Part shown: positions 16,819 through 24,606 of the stretch, one piece after another | Position numbering within the stretch: the stretch's first letter is position 1 | How the letters are laid out: each line of letters begins with the position of its first letter | NCBI GenBank assembly: GCA_964503595.1 | Contig: CAZDAM010000013.1 | Span: 1 to 46,283 of the forward strand | DNA length: 46,283 nt | Origin: CAZDAM01 sp964503595 | GTDB lineage: Bacteria > Muiribacteriota > UBA6191 | Direction of reading: 5' to 3' | Made by a program: the position numbers and the translations under genes | Notes under the pieces: generated by a model | Told to the model about the DNA's origin: nothing | Seen by the model: the letters and a program-made list of their open reading frames with translations, nothing else | The model's database searches: none

Positions 16819-17572
16819 TGAGTCGAAATACAGTTTCTGTGATTTCACTTTTTAAGGATTCCAGATCGGAGTCCTTTTGCTTTTCCCGGGGATCTTCAGA
16901 ACGACAGTTCGTAAAGGGTCCTTGCAATCCGTACTGACTTCTCAAAGCTTCAAGGCGCTGCGCTGTTTCGGAGGGAATCGCACTTCCGTTTTCGCTCATC
17001 TTCACCAGGTACGAAATCCTGGCAAAATGTTCAACCGTTTCAATCCGGTTGAAGGCATCCTCCAGGCTTCGTCCCGAACAGACCAAGCCATGATTGGCCA
17101 ACAAAACCGCCTGAGAACCGCGGGCAAATTCCCGAAGACCTTCTGCCAGCGCAGGAGTTGAGGGAATCGCAAGGGCTGCTTTAGGGACACTTCCAAGAAC
17201 CATCACCGACTCCGTCATCAGACAGTCGTCCAGTCCATCCTCCATGCAGGCAAAAACCGTACTGAACAAGGCATGACAATGGATCACCGCTCTGGCCTCC
17301 CTCTGCTCTTCATAAAAAACCCGGTGCATGGCAAATTCCGAGCTGGGTTTCCCCAGGCCTCCAAGAATTTCTCCTTCCGGACCCATATGAATCAGATCTT
17401 GCGGCTGAATCAACCCCTTGTTACGACCACTTGGAGTCACAAGAAAACTACCATCTTCAAATTTCAGACTGAGATTGCCATCGGCGGCCGTCAGAAAACC
17501 TTTTGAATACATCAGGCGGCAAATCTGAATCAATACATTTCTCTCGGTCTGAATCTGCACGTCTTCCCCCAT
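16811..17572 (-). CDS. Class II aldolase/adducin-family protein (fuculose-phosphate aldolase-like)
   Basis: 253 aa. Members are zinc-dependent aldolases, epimerases or dehydratases acting on sugar phosphates. Visible family features: AADGNLS and TPSGRNKG phosphate-binding loops, PSSEFAMH with the catalytic acid position, IHCHALF giving two metal-binding histidines, and ANHGLV giving the third. Substrate cannot be assigned; fuculose-1-phosphate, ribulose-phosphate or methylthioribulose-type reactions are all possible. The ATG at 17572 has only a cramped AGGA; a GTG four codons later has a better-spaced GGGGGA. The gene is 3 bp after the second ATPase gene, so the three form one operon. Its final 14 codons run antisense through the terminator and acceptor end of tRNA-Leu. 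Confidence 0.88.
   Translation of the reverse strand: MGEDVQIQTERNVLIQICRLMYSKGFLTAADGNLSLKFEDGSFLVTPSGRNKGLIQPQDLIHMGPEGEILGGLGKPSSEFAMHRVFYEEQREARAVIHCHALFSTVFACMEDGLDDCLMTESVMVLGSVPKAALAIPSTPALAEGLREFARGSQAVLLANHGLVCSGRSLEDAFNRIETVEHFARISYLVKMSENGSAIPSETAQRLEALRSQYGLQGPFTNCRSEDPREKQKDSDLESLKSEITETVFRLMR
16825..16853 (+). terminator. Intrinsic terminator of tRNA-Leu, inside the convergent gene
   Basis: GAAATACAG (16825-16833), loop TTT, CTGTGATTTC (16837-16846) with one bulged G, then AC and five T residues. It begins seven bases after the tRNA. The whole element lies within the last codons of the aldolase-like gene on the other strand. Confidence 0.65.
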
Positions 17573-17575
17573 TTC

Positions 17576-18340
17576 CTAGCCGGCGTATTTCCTTTTCATT
17601 GCCATCAGCCGTTCCTCAGAACAGATTGAGCCCATCGGCTTCAGCCTCAGTCCAAATCCCTGCTCTCTTGAAACCAGCTCCAAAGGAGTTCCATCAAAAA
17701 CAATCCTGCCTTTTCCAAGCAGGAGAATCCGATCACAATGAGCCAGCAGTTCTTCAATCTCATGGCTGATAACAACAGCTCCCCCAAGTTTCTTCTGAAT
17801 CTGAATCGTCTCCCAGACTCTCTTTCTAGCCGGCCAGTCAAGACCGGCTACCGGTTCGTCCAGCAAAAGGACTCCGGGCCTGACCACCAGAAGACTTGCA
17901 AGAGCAATTCTTCGTTTCTGCCCTCCACTCAAAAGCAGAGGCTCCCGTTTAAGGATATCACCCGGCCACGGTCCAGTTGCCTCAAGAGCTTTTTCCATTC
18001 GCTCATCCCAGTCATCCCTTTCCACTCCGAAATTCTTTAGAGCAAAGCAAAGTTCCTCTTTCACAGTGCTGCAGAAAAGCTGGGATTCCGGTTGCTGCAT
18101 GCAAAGCATGATATGAGGCGGTTCTAAGGGTTTGCCCTCCGCCTTCAACTCTCCCGATGAAGGCTTCAAAAACCCGCCCAACAACCGAAACAAAGTCGAC
18201 TTTCCGCTTCCGGTAACCCCGGCAACACCGATAATTCTGTGTCTCAAGGAGAGATTCAAACCAGAAATATCAAGAGCTTCCGTCTGAAGCGGAGTTCCTT
18301 CCGACAATACAACCCGGATGTACTTCAGTTCCAGTTTCAT
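17576..18340 (-). CDS. ECF/CbiO-type ABC ATPase (EcfA2-like)
   Basis: 254 aa ATP-binding subunit. Walker A GVTGSGKS (41-48), Q-loop QQPESQLF (the form typical of energy-coupling factor and cobalt importer ATPases), signature LLSGGQKRRI, Walker B VLLLDEPVAGLD and switch histidine VISHE. Such subunits work as a heterodimer with a second ATPase and a transmembrane EcfT protein to import vitamins or metals through an S component. The partner ATPase is encoded immediately upstream and overlaps by 4 bp (ATGA). No EcfT or S component gene is present in the window; the next gene is the aldolase-like one, 3 bp away. Transported substrate is unknown. Confidence 0.85.
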   Translation of the reverse strand: MKLELKYIRVVLSEGTPLQTEALDISGLNLSLRHRIIGVAGVTGSGKSTLFRLLGGFLKPSSGELKAEGKPLEPPHIMLCMQQPESQLFCSTVKEELCFALKNFGVERDDWDERMEKALEATGPWPGDILKREPLLLSGGQKRRIALASLLVVRPGVLLLDEPVAGLDWPARKRVWETIQIQKKLGGAVVISHEIEELLAHCDRILLLGKGRIVFDGTPLELVSREQGFGLRLKPMGSICSEERLMAMKRKYAG

Positions 18341-19035
18341 AACGGGGCAGGAAGATCCAATTCAGGAATTCCCTGAAATAAAAAATCTTTCTTGTCCTTC
18401 TCCACAAGACGAGCATCATGAAGGAAAAAAATCCGGTCACACAGGGCCAGTTCTTCCGGGGAATGACTCACAAGAAGCAACAAATGATCTGGCCGGCAAT
18501 TGATTTCCAGAAACTCCAGAATCTCCCTGCGGGCTTTTGGATCCAACATTGCAAAAGGCTCATCCAGAACCCAGAAAAGCCGCTTAGAAACCATCGCCCC
18601 AGCCAACGCCAGTCTCTGTTTCTGCCCCCCACTCAAAAGATTCGGCGACTGAGACTGAAATTCCTCCAGTCCACAGACCAAGAGAGCCTGACTGACCCTT
18701 TGAAAAAGTTCTTTGGGCTCCAAAGCCTGATTTTCTCCCGAAAAAGCAGCGTCTTCAGCCACCGTTGTTCCCACGATCTGATGATCCGGATTCTGAAAGA
18801 TAAGATAACCCGGACAGGAAGAATCCTGGGATTTCAAATTCCCCTGGTAATGGATTTCCCCTCCCAAAGGAGTCAAAAGCCCCATCAAAAGACGAATCAG
18901 AGTTGATTTGCCACTGCCATTCAAACCACAAAGTCCAATCCATTCACCTGTCGAAAAGCTTGCCGTAGCTTCGCGAAGAAGAAGGTTCTCCCCGTAACCC
19001 ATACTCACATTTTCCAGTACAACAGCTCCGCTCAC
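18337..19035 (-). CDS. ECF/CbiO-type ABC ATPase (EcfA1-like)
   Basis: 232 aa, GTG start at 19035 (GGATGG six bases upstream). Walker A GLNGSGKS (37-44), Q-loop FQNPDHQIVGTTVAED, which is the EcfA1 form, signature LLSGGQKQRL, Walker B VLDEPFAMLD, and switch histidine VSHS. It pairs with the EcfA2-like subunit encoded next. Placement right after rplQ matches the rplQ-ecfA-ecfA-ecfT order seen in Firmicutes and some other phyla, but ecfT is not here. A strong terminator separates it from rplQ. I see no clear promoter, so expression may depend on a weak promoter near the terminator or on read-through. Confidence 0.87.
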   Translation of the reverse strand: MSGAVVLENVSMGYGENLLLREATASFSTGEWIGLCGLNGSGKSTLIRLLMGLLTPLGGEIHYQGNLKSQDSSCPGYLIFQNPDHQIVGTTVAEDAAFSGENQALEPKELFQRVSQALLVCGLEEFQSQSPNLLSGGQKQRLALAGAMVSKRLFWVLDEPFAMLDPKARREILEFLEINCRPDHLLLLVSHSPEELALCDRIFFLHDARLVEKDKKDFLFQGIPELDLPAPL

Positions 19036-19061
19036 TGAACACCATCCAAATTCGGATATAA

Positions 19062-19087
19062 AAAAACCCCGGCAAACCGGGGTTTTT
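19062..19087 (-). terminator. Intrinsic terminator of the alpha operon
   Basis: Perfect 11 bp inverted repeat AAAAACCCCGG / CCGGGGTTTTT with loop of four (19073-19076). On the minus strand it ends in a run of T. It is symmetrical and could act on both strands. It lies 18 bases after the rplQ stop and closes the large ribosomal block. Confidence 0.95.
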
Positions 19088-19105
19088 ATCTGGGCTACAA
19101 CTGAA

Positions 19106-19576
19106 TCAAACCAGACTCAGAATCGCCATTTGAGCATTATCACCCAAACGATTTCCAAGTTTCTGAATACGGGTATAACCCCCATTGCGCTCTGCATAAG
19201 CAGGAGCAATCTCTTGCATCAGTTTTTCTACAGGTCTCAGATTTACCAGGGAAGCCACTTTCTTACCCTCCCGACGGTCCTGACGACGCTGCTTGCGCTC
19301 AGCCTTGCTGACTTCTTTAAAAGTACGCTGATTCTGGCCACTGGTAAAAAAGGAAGTCAGATTCACAATAACTCTCTGACGATCCATGCCTTCCAGCACA
19401 GCACCCTTTTTCGCGGCAGTAATCAACTGCTCAACCACAGGCTGAACCATTTTGGCCTTAGCCAAAGTAGTTGTGATCCTGCCGGACTGAATCAGAGCAA
19501 ACGCAAGGTTTCTTCTAAGAGCAATCTGATGATTATGATTGCGACCCAGTTTAGCGCTTCTTACTCCGTGTCTCAT
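19106..19576 (-). CDS. rplQ: 50S ribosomal protein L17
   Basis: 156 aa. N-terminal RHGVRSAKLGR...HRIALRRNLA-type block and the GRITTTLAKAKMVQPVVEQLIT block are classic L17, which binds 23S rRNA near the tunnel exit. The middle (about 80-115) has a lysine/arginine-rich insertion (KAERKQRRQDRREGKK) that makes it longer than the roughly 120 aa of many L17 proteins. The C-terminus GGYTRIQKLGNRLGDNAQMAIL is conserved. The ATG sits one base after the rpoA stop with AGGGG inside rpoA, so the two are translationally coupled. Confidence 0.96.
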   Translation of the reverse strand: MRHGVRSAKLGRNHNHQIALRRNLAFALIQSGRITTTLAKAKMVQPVVEQLITAAKKGAVLEGMDRQRVIVNLTSFFTSGQNQRTFKEVSKAERKQRRQDRREGKKVASLVNLRPVEKLMQEIAPAYAERNGGYTRIQKLGNRLGDNAQMAILSLV

Positions 19577-19577
19577 T

Positions 19578-20561
19578 TCACACCCCTTCCCGATCGTCCT
19601 TGAGTTTCAGTCCATACTGGGAAAGCTTATCACGGATTTCATTCAAGGATTTCTTACCGAAATTCTTGATATTCATCAACTCGTCAATCGAGATGTCCGT
19701 GAGCTGTCCCAAAGTCTTGATGTTGCCAATTTCCAGACAATTTCTTGACCGAACCGAAAGTTCCAGGTCCTTGATGGGAATATCTTCATTCGACTCAACA
19801 TTCTCTTCCTGCTTGCCTTCCAATTGGAAATCAAGGCTTGGAAAATGCTGTTCAACTTTAACATCTGATAAAAAGCGGAAGTATTCCAGAAGCATTTTGC
19901 TAGCAAATTTCAGCACTTCTTCCGGATACATGCTTCCATTGGTTTCGATCTGCAAGGAAAGTTTATCGTAATTGATATCCTGACCTACGCGGGCATCGGA
20001 AACCTGATAGCTGACATTACGTACCGGAGTGAAGTGGCCATCAACAAACATTGTATTGAGGCTTTCTTCTCCCGTACCCTTGTAATTCTGATCATATCCG
20101 CGTCCGAACTTGATATCCAGCTCCATACTGATCTTGGCGCTGGATTTGGTCATTTCACAGATTGCAAAATCACCATTTACAACCCGAACGTGGTCGGCAT
20201 ACTCCCTGGGAAACTGAATATCAGAGGCAAGAACCGGTCCAGCCCCCTGCTTGGTCAGTGTCGCTGTGAATACAGTATCAACTTCCTTAGTGCTCGCCAG
20301 AACAACCTGCTTCAGATTCAGAAGAATCTCCAGCACGTCTTCCTGAACTCCATCAATGCATGAAAACTCATGGAGTACACCATCGATTCTGACACCGCAT
20401 ACGGCAATGCCCGGCAGAGCCGAGAGCATGGCCCGACGCAGGGAATTCCCTAAAGTCAGACCAAACCCTTTTTCGAGGGGCTCGAACACAAAGGTCCCCT
20501 TGAACGGCGAGTTATCTTCTGCACGTTCCAGTTTATAATTGGGCTCCTGAACCTTGATCAC
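19578..20561 (-). CDS. rpoA: DNA-directed RNA polymerase subunit alpha
   Basis: 327 aa from a GTG at 20561, chosen because a perfect AGGAGG lies six bases upstream. A longer ATG frame from 20600 would overlap rpsD and lacks family similarity. The N-terminal domain (about 1-230) includes FEPLEKGFGLTLGNSLRRAMLSALPG, the dimerisation and beta-binding region. The C-terminal domain (about 245-315) has LSVRSRNCLEIGNIKTLGQL and NFGKKSLNEI, which bind UP elements and activators. An acidic/Gln linker joins them. It scaffolds RNA polymerase assembly. Located in the usual alpha-operon place between rpsD and rplQ. Confidence 0.97.
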   Translation of the reverse strand: MIKVQEPNYKLERAEDNSPFKGTFVFEPLEKGFGLTLGNSLRRAMLSALPGIAVCGVRIDGVLHEFSCIDGVQEDVLEILLNLKQVVLASTKEVDTVFTATLTKQGAGPVLASDIQFPREYADHVRVVNGDFAICEMTKSSAKISMELDIKFGRGYDQNYKGTGEESLNTMFVDGHFTPVRNVSYQVSDARVGQDINYDKLSLQIETNGSMYPEEVLKFASKMLLEYFRFLSDVKVEQHFPSLDFQLEGKQEENVESNEDIPIKDLELSVRSRNCLEIGNIKTLGQLTDISIDELMNIKNFGKKSLNEIRDKLSQYGLKLKDDREGV

Positions 20562-20577
20562 TCGGCTCCTCCTAGGC

Positions 20578-21201
20578 TTATCTGGAGTAAAACTCCACAA
20601 TCAGGTTTTCTTGAACGTCCAGATCGACCTGGTCCCTGCTGGGCACGTGTACGAACTGGCCTTCCAGCTTATCTCCATCCACTTTCAGCCACTCAGGAAT
20701 CCCGCGGCTGGCAGCGTTGGCATAATTGGCCTGAATATGTGGTTTGCAGCGGCTGTTTTCTTTCACAGTGATGACATCACCAGGCTTGATCAGGTAAGAA
20801 GGAATGTTCACACCTTTTCCATTTACCAGGAAATGTTTGTGAGTCACCCACTGACGAGCCTGACGACGGCTGGAACCAAACCCAAGACGATAAACTACGT
20901 TGTCCAGGCGACTTTCCAGAATCTGGATGAAAGCCTCACCGGTAACTGCGGATTTTTTCGCCATTTCATAGTATTTGCGGAATTGTTTCTCGCGAACACC
21001 ATAAGCATGACGGAGTTTCTGCTTCTCATAAAGCTGTACACCGTAGTTCGACAGTTTCTTCAGGCGACGGTTTGGCTGGGCCCCGGGGGGCACTTCCAGA
21101 CGACGGTCGAATTTCACACTGAAGAATCGCTCTCCCTTAAGGGGAAGGCGGGTCTTCAGACGACGAGCGATTTTAAGTACTGGTCCTGTGTAGCGTCCCA
21201 T
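20578..21201 (-). CDS. rpsD: 30S ribosomal protein S4
   Basis: 207 aa. GRYTGPVLKIARRL start, and the S4 RNA-binding domain (about 95-160) with LESRLDNVVYRLGF, RRQARQWVTHKHFLVNGKGVNIPSY. The N-terminus lacks the CxxC...C zinc finger, so this is the cysteine-free form. S4 nucleates 30S assembly on 16S rRNA and in many bacteria represses its own operon; no specific binding site was identified here. The stop is 16 bp before rpoA. Confidence 0.97.
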   Translation of the reverse strand: MGRYTGPVLKIARRLKTRLPLKGERFFSVKFDRRLEVPPGAQPNRRLKKLSNYGVQLYEKQKLRHAYGVREKQFRKYYEMAKKSAVTGEAFIQILESRLDNVVYRLGFGSSRRQARQWVTHKHFLVNGKGVNIPSYLIKPGDVITVKENSRCKPHIQANYANAASRGIPEWLKVDGDKLEGQFVHVPSRDQVDLDVQENLIVEFYSR

Positions 21202-21213
21202 GACAACTCCTTA

Positions 21214-21597
21214 TTACATTCCCCGGCGTTTTTTGGCTTTACAACCATTGTGTGGGTGAGGGGTGATGTCCCGCAGGCTCGCTACCTTCACCTGTGGAGA
21301 TGCGTGGAATGTCTTTACTGCCGCATCCTTACCCTGACCCGGGCCGCTGATATAAACTTCAACCAGGCTCAGACCCATATCGAGTCCTTCTTTAAGCACT
21401 TTGTCCGCTGCCAGCTGAGCAGCATAAGGGGTGCTTTTGCGGGAACCTTTGAACCCCACATTTCCGGCACTGGACCAGGCCATGACATTACCTGTCATGT
21501 CCGTCAGGGAAATAATGGTGTTGTTAAAGGTGGCCTGAATATAAACCCGACCTTTATTCAAATGACGTTTTACTTTTTTGACTTGTGGTTTCGCCAT
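21214..21597 (-). CDS. rpsK: 30S ribosomal protein S11
   Basis: 127 aa, usual length. VKKVKRHLNKGRVYIQATFNNTI, GFKGSRKSTPYAAQ and the C-terminal DITPHPHNGCKAKKRRGM are conserved. S11 forms part of the 30S platform near the E-site mRNA path and S18/S6/S7. It sits 10 bp after rpsM in the alpha cluster. Confidence 0.97.
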   Translation of the reverse strand: MAKPQVKKVKRHLNKGRVYIQATFNNTIISLTDMTGNVMAWSSAGNVGFKGSRKSTPYAAQLAADKVLKEGLDMGLSLVEVYISGPGQGKDAAVKTFHASPQVKVASLRDITPHPHNGCKAKKRRGM

Positions 21598-21607
21598 GGC
21601 TCAATCC

Positions 21608-21979
21608 TTATTTCTTACGCTTGGATCCAACAGTTCTGCGTGGACCTTTGCGGGTACGGGCATTGGTACGGGTACGCTGGCCACGACATGGAAGACCACG
21701 ACGGTGACGCAGGCCACGATAACAGCCAATATCCATCAGGCGCTTGATATTCATCATGCGCTCTTTGCGCAAGTCCCCTTCTACCTTGACATTTTCCTGA
21801 ATGTCCTTGGCAATTTTGCCGACTTCGGAATCTGTCAGATCCTTAACGCGGGTTGTGCCATCCACACCCACACGAACCAAAATTTCACGGGAAGTTGTGA
21901 GGCCAATACCATAGATATATGGCAGGGCATACTCCACACGCTTGTTTTTCGGCAAATCTACTCCAGAAATGCGTGCCAT
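21608..21979 (-). CDS. rpsM: 30S ribosomal protein S13
   Basis: 123 aa. ARISGVDLPKNKRVEYALPYIYGIG (conserved N-terminus), DIGCYRGLRHRRGLPCRGQRTRTNARTRKG and the basic tail GPRRTVGSKRKK that reaches towards the P-site tRNA. S13 sits in the 30S head and makes bridges with the 50S subunit. It is 10 bp after rpmJ. Confidence 0.97.
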   Translation of the reverse strand: MARISGVDLPKNKRVEYALPYIYGIGLTTSREILVRVGVDGTTRVKDLTDSEVGKIAKDIQENVKVEGDLRKERMMNIKRLMDIGCYRGLRHRRGLPCRGQRTRTNARTRKGPRRTVGSKRKK

Positions 21980-21989
21980 ATCTTACTCC

Positions 21990-22103
21990 TTACCCTTGCC
22001 TCTGCTTATGCTTGGCAGTCTCACAAATGACGCGAATAACGCCTTTGCGGCGAATGATTTTGCACTTATCGCAAATCTTCTTAACTGATGCTCTAACCTT
22101 CAT
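21990..22103 (-). CDS. rpmJ: 50S ribosomal protein L36
   Basis: 37 aa from ATG 22103 with AGGAG eight bases upstream. The sequence MKVRASVKKICDKCKIIRRKG matches L36, and C11, C14, C27 and H32 form the zinc ribbon, so this is the zinc-binding (C+) form. It lies directly between adk and rpsM. In many genomes map and infA sit here too; both are missing. Confidence 0.96.
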   Translation of the reverse strand: MKVRASVKKICDKCKIIRRKGVIRVICETAKHKQRQG

Positions 22104-22120
22104 TGCTACGACTCCTGAAC

Positions 22121-22789
22121 CTATGCAATCGTTGCTTCTCTTTGATTGACTTGACTTAGAATGTCTTCCGTTACTAAATCTTTTGCTCGGCATCCATCGA
22201 CTTCTACCACGCCCATTTTTTCCCGATAAAACGCTAAAATAGGCTCGGTACTTTCCCGATAGACCTGCAAACGACGTCGCACGGTCCCCTCATTATCATC
22301 TTCACGCTGGATCAGCTTTACAGTCGGATCTACATCGCTGTACCCCTCGACCTTCGGCGGGTTATCCGTGACGTGAAAAATCTGTCCCGAAACCGGGCAG
22401 ACCCTGCGGCCTGTGATTCGGTGAACAATAATATCCTCGTCCGCAAACAGGGCTACTACTGCGTCCACTATCACACGATTCGTCTCAAACGCCGCCGCAA
22501 GCGCCTGAGCCTGTGGCAAAGTTCTGGGAAATCCATCAAGGATAAACCCTTTGCCTGTCTGAACCAGTTGCAACACCGGCTCAAGAATCATATCGATCAT
22601 AAGATCGTCCGGTACCAGCTCGCCCGCATCCATGAAGGACTTGGCCTTGACCCCAAGCTCTGTCTGGCCTTTGACAGCCTGACGCAGCAGGTCGCCGGTA
22701 CTTAGATGCACAAGCTTCAGTCGTTCGGTCAAAACTTCAGCCTGAGTCCCTTTTCCTGCTCCAGGAGGACCCATAAGAATCAGATTCAT
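22121..22789 (-). CDS. adk: Adenylate kinase
   Basis: 222 aa long-form adenylate kinase (ATP + AMP = 2 ADP). P-loop GPPGAGKGTQ (7-16), AMP-binding STGDLLRQAV, GFPRTLPQAQAL, and the LID domain with GRRVCPVSGQIFH. The LID has only one cysteine of the zinc site, so it is the non-zinc type. The RRR/QVYRESTEPILAFY segment follows. The start overlaps the secY stop by one base (TAATG), indicating coupled translation. Located in its common place after secY. Confidence 0.97.
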   Translation of the reverse strand: MNLILMGPPGAGKGTQAEVLTERLKLVHLSTGDLLRQAVKGQTELGVKAKSFMDAGELVPDDLMIDMILEPVLQLVQTGKGFILDGFPRTLPQAQALAAAFETNRVIVDAVVALFADEDIIVHRITGRRVCPVSGQIFHVTDNPPKVEGYSDVDPTVKLIQREDDNEGTVRRRLQVYRESTEPILAFYREKMGVVEVDGCRAKDLVTEDILSQVNQREATIA

Positions 22790-24072
22790 TAAGCCCCCCT
22801 CATAAAGCCGTCATACTGACGTGTCACCATGTAGGATTCCATCTGGCGGACAGTATCCAGCATTACCCCGACCACAATCAGGAGACTGGTACCACCAAAG
22901 TAAAAGGTCACATGCAGGTATTTCGACATGAGCGGTGGTACCAGGGAGATCACCGTCAGAAACAATGCCCCACAAAAAGTAATCCGGGTCACCAGACGAT
23001 CAATAAATTCTGCCGTCTTTTTACCCGCCCGGATACCGGGGATGAAACCACCATATTTCTTCAAGTTCTCAGCCATCTCTACCGGATTCAACTGAATTGC
23101 CGTATAGAAATAGGTGAAGAAAACGACGAGCAGACCATAAATACCCAAGTGGAACCAGTGGGTATAGCCCATCCAGGTTCCGGCGGTATCCAACCATGGG
23201 TATTCAAACCTCGACTGCATATACTGAATCAACATGGTTGGAAACATCATCACAGAGCTGGCAAAAATCACAGGAATTACACCCGCCATGTTCACCCTCA
23301 AGGGAATGAAACTCTTCTGACCCAGCTGGGAAGAACCGCCCGTACGTCTTGTGTGCTGGATTGGAATTTTGCGAACCCCATCCTGAATAAACACAACTGC
23401 TGCAATGATCACCACACAGAGCACACCAATCAAAGCCAGACGCCCGACTTCCCCCAGATTATGGAAGTTTGTTGCCGCATACGTCTGAGCCACCGCCACC
23501 GGAAAGCTGGCCAGAATCCCCGTTGTAATCAGAAGGCTCATACCGTTACCGATTCCACGGGCAGTCATCTGCTCCCCAAGCCACATGATGAAGGCTGTTC
23601 CTGCGGTGAGTGTGATCACAGCCATTACAGTGAACGTCCACCCGGGAACCAGAACAACATTCCCCATGGATTCAAGCCACATGGAAATCCCCAAAGCCTG
23701 AATCGCTCCGAGAACCACCGTACCGTACTTGGTATACATCTGGATTTTCTTGCGCCCCTCGCTCCCTTCTTCCTTGTGCAGTTTTTCCAGATAAGGAACC
23801 ACATACACCAGAAGCTGCATGATAATGGATGCGTTGATATAGGGGGCAATCCCCAGGGAGAAGATACTGAATCTTTCCAACGCTCCACCGGAAAACATAT
23901 TCAGAAACCCCAGTACACCCTGCCCTTCAAACAGCTCAGACATGGCGTGGGTATCCACTCCAGGTGTCGGAATCTGACACCCGAGACGAAACACAGCGAT
24001 CATGGCCAGCGTGAACAGGATACGGCTGCGCAGCTCCTCAATCCGCCAAGCATTAGAAAGAATTCGAATCAC
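22789..24072 (-). CDS. secY: Protein translocase subunit SecY
   Basis: 427 aa, ten predicted membrane helices. It forms the protein-conducting channel with SecE and SecG. Conserved: FRLGCQIPTPGVD near the N-terminus, GALERFSIFSLGIAPYINASI (plug/helix 2 region), MTARGIGNGMSLLIT, the cytosolic loop GGSSQLGQKSFIPLRVN, and the C-terminal LLIVVGVMLDTVRQMESYMVTRQYDGFM. It overlaps rplO by 4 bp. Standard spc-cluster location. Confidence 0.97.
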   Translation of the reverse strand: MIRILSNAWRIEELRSRILFTLAMIAVFRLGCQIPTPGVDTHAMSELFEGQGVLGFLNMFSGGALERFSIFSLGIAPYINASIIMQLLVYVVPYLEKLHKEEGSEGRKKIQMYTKYGTVVLGAIQALGISMWLESMGNVVLVPGWTFTVMAVITLTAGTAFIMWLGEQMTARGIGNGMSLLITTGILASFPVAVAQTYAATNFHNLGEVGRLALIGVLCVVIIAAVVFIQDGVRKIPIQHTRRTGGSSQLGQKSFIPLRVNMAGVIPVIFASSVMMFPTMLIQYMQSRFEYPWLDTAGTWMGYTHWFHLGIYGLLVVFFTYFYTAIQLNPVEMAENLKKYGGFIPGIRAGKKTAEFIDRLVTRITFCGALFLTVISLVPPLMSKYLHVTFYFGGTSLLIVVGVMLDTVRQMESYMVTRQYDGFMRGA

Positions 24073-24512
24073 TCAACCACCTCAGCGGTTCCACCACAGC
24101 CATGAATTTTGGCCAGAGCGGACTGGGAGAAAGCGTGAGCCTTGACGTTCAGCTTGCGACTGAAATCTCCATAGCCCAGAATTTTCACAGGCATATCAGT
24201 GCGACGAACCAGGCGCTCTTCCAACAGGAATTCAGGAGTGATCTCAACACCCTCTTCGAACTTCTCAAGAGCTGCCAGATTCACGATCTGAAACTCGACG
24301 CGATTACGATTATTAAAGCCGCGCTTAGGTAGACGGCGCTGCAGTGGGGTCTGACCGCCTTCAAACCCAGCATAGGGCAGATGGCTGCCGGAGCGGGATT
24401 TCTGTCCCTTCTGGCCACGTCCACAAGTTTTAGAGCCAGCACCCTTGCCCAAGCCATAGCGCTTGGATTTTTTCTGGCCGGTTGTCTTCCAAAGGTTATC
24501 TAGACTCAGCAT
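24069..24512 (-). CDS. rplO: 50S ribosomal protein L15
   Basis: 147 aa from ATG 24512, with TGAGG five bases upstream. A longer in-frame start at 24560 would include the hairpin and has no L15 similarity. Conserved: KRYGLGKGAGSKTCGRGQKGQKSRSG, FEGGQTPLQRRLPKRGF and VKAHAFSQSALAKI. L15 binds 23S rRNA late in 50S assembly. It is preceded by a 94 bp gap carrying a hairpin and a strong promoter, so it begins a new transcription unit within the block. Confidence 0.96.
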   Translation of the reverse strand: MLSLDNLWKTTGQKKSKRYGLGKGAGSKTCGRGQKGQKSRSGSHLPYAGFEGGQTPLQRRLPKRGFNNRNRVEFQIVNLAALEKFEEGVEITPEFLLEERLVRRTDMPVKILGYGDFSRKLNVKAHAFSQSALAKIHGCGGTAEVVE

Positions 24513-24540
24513 TTTATCCTCACAAAAACACGAATTCCCT

Positions 24541-24574
24541 ACAAAAGAAACTGCACTCAATTAGCAGAGTGCAG
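24541..24574 (-). terminator. Hairpin with U-rich tail between rpmD and rplO
   Basis: Perfect 8 bp inverted repeat CTGCACTC (24551-24558) / GAGTGCAG (24567-24574) with an 8-base loop. On the minus strand it is followed by TTTCTTTTG. It could stop part of the transcription arriving from rpmD. It starts one base after the -10 box of the next promoter. Confidence 0.6.
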
Positions 24575-24575
24575 G

Positions 24576-24603
24576 ATTATATCATAACTATTTAAAAGAT
24601 CAA
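24576..24603 (-). promoter_or_regulatory. Internal promoter upstream of rplO-secY-adk
   Basis: On the minus strand TTGATC, 16 bp, then perfect TATAAT (24576-24581) preceded by TGA (extended -10). Predicted start near 24569, leaving a leader of about 57 bases before rplO. It would give separate control to rplO, secY, adk and the alpha genes. Confidence 0.72.
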
Positions 24604-24606
24604 GAC

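Noticed and set aside
20562..20600. Longer RpoA starting at an ATG at 20600
   Set aside because: It would overlap rpsD and include the perfect AGGAGG that serves the GTG at 20561.
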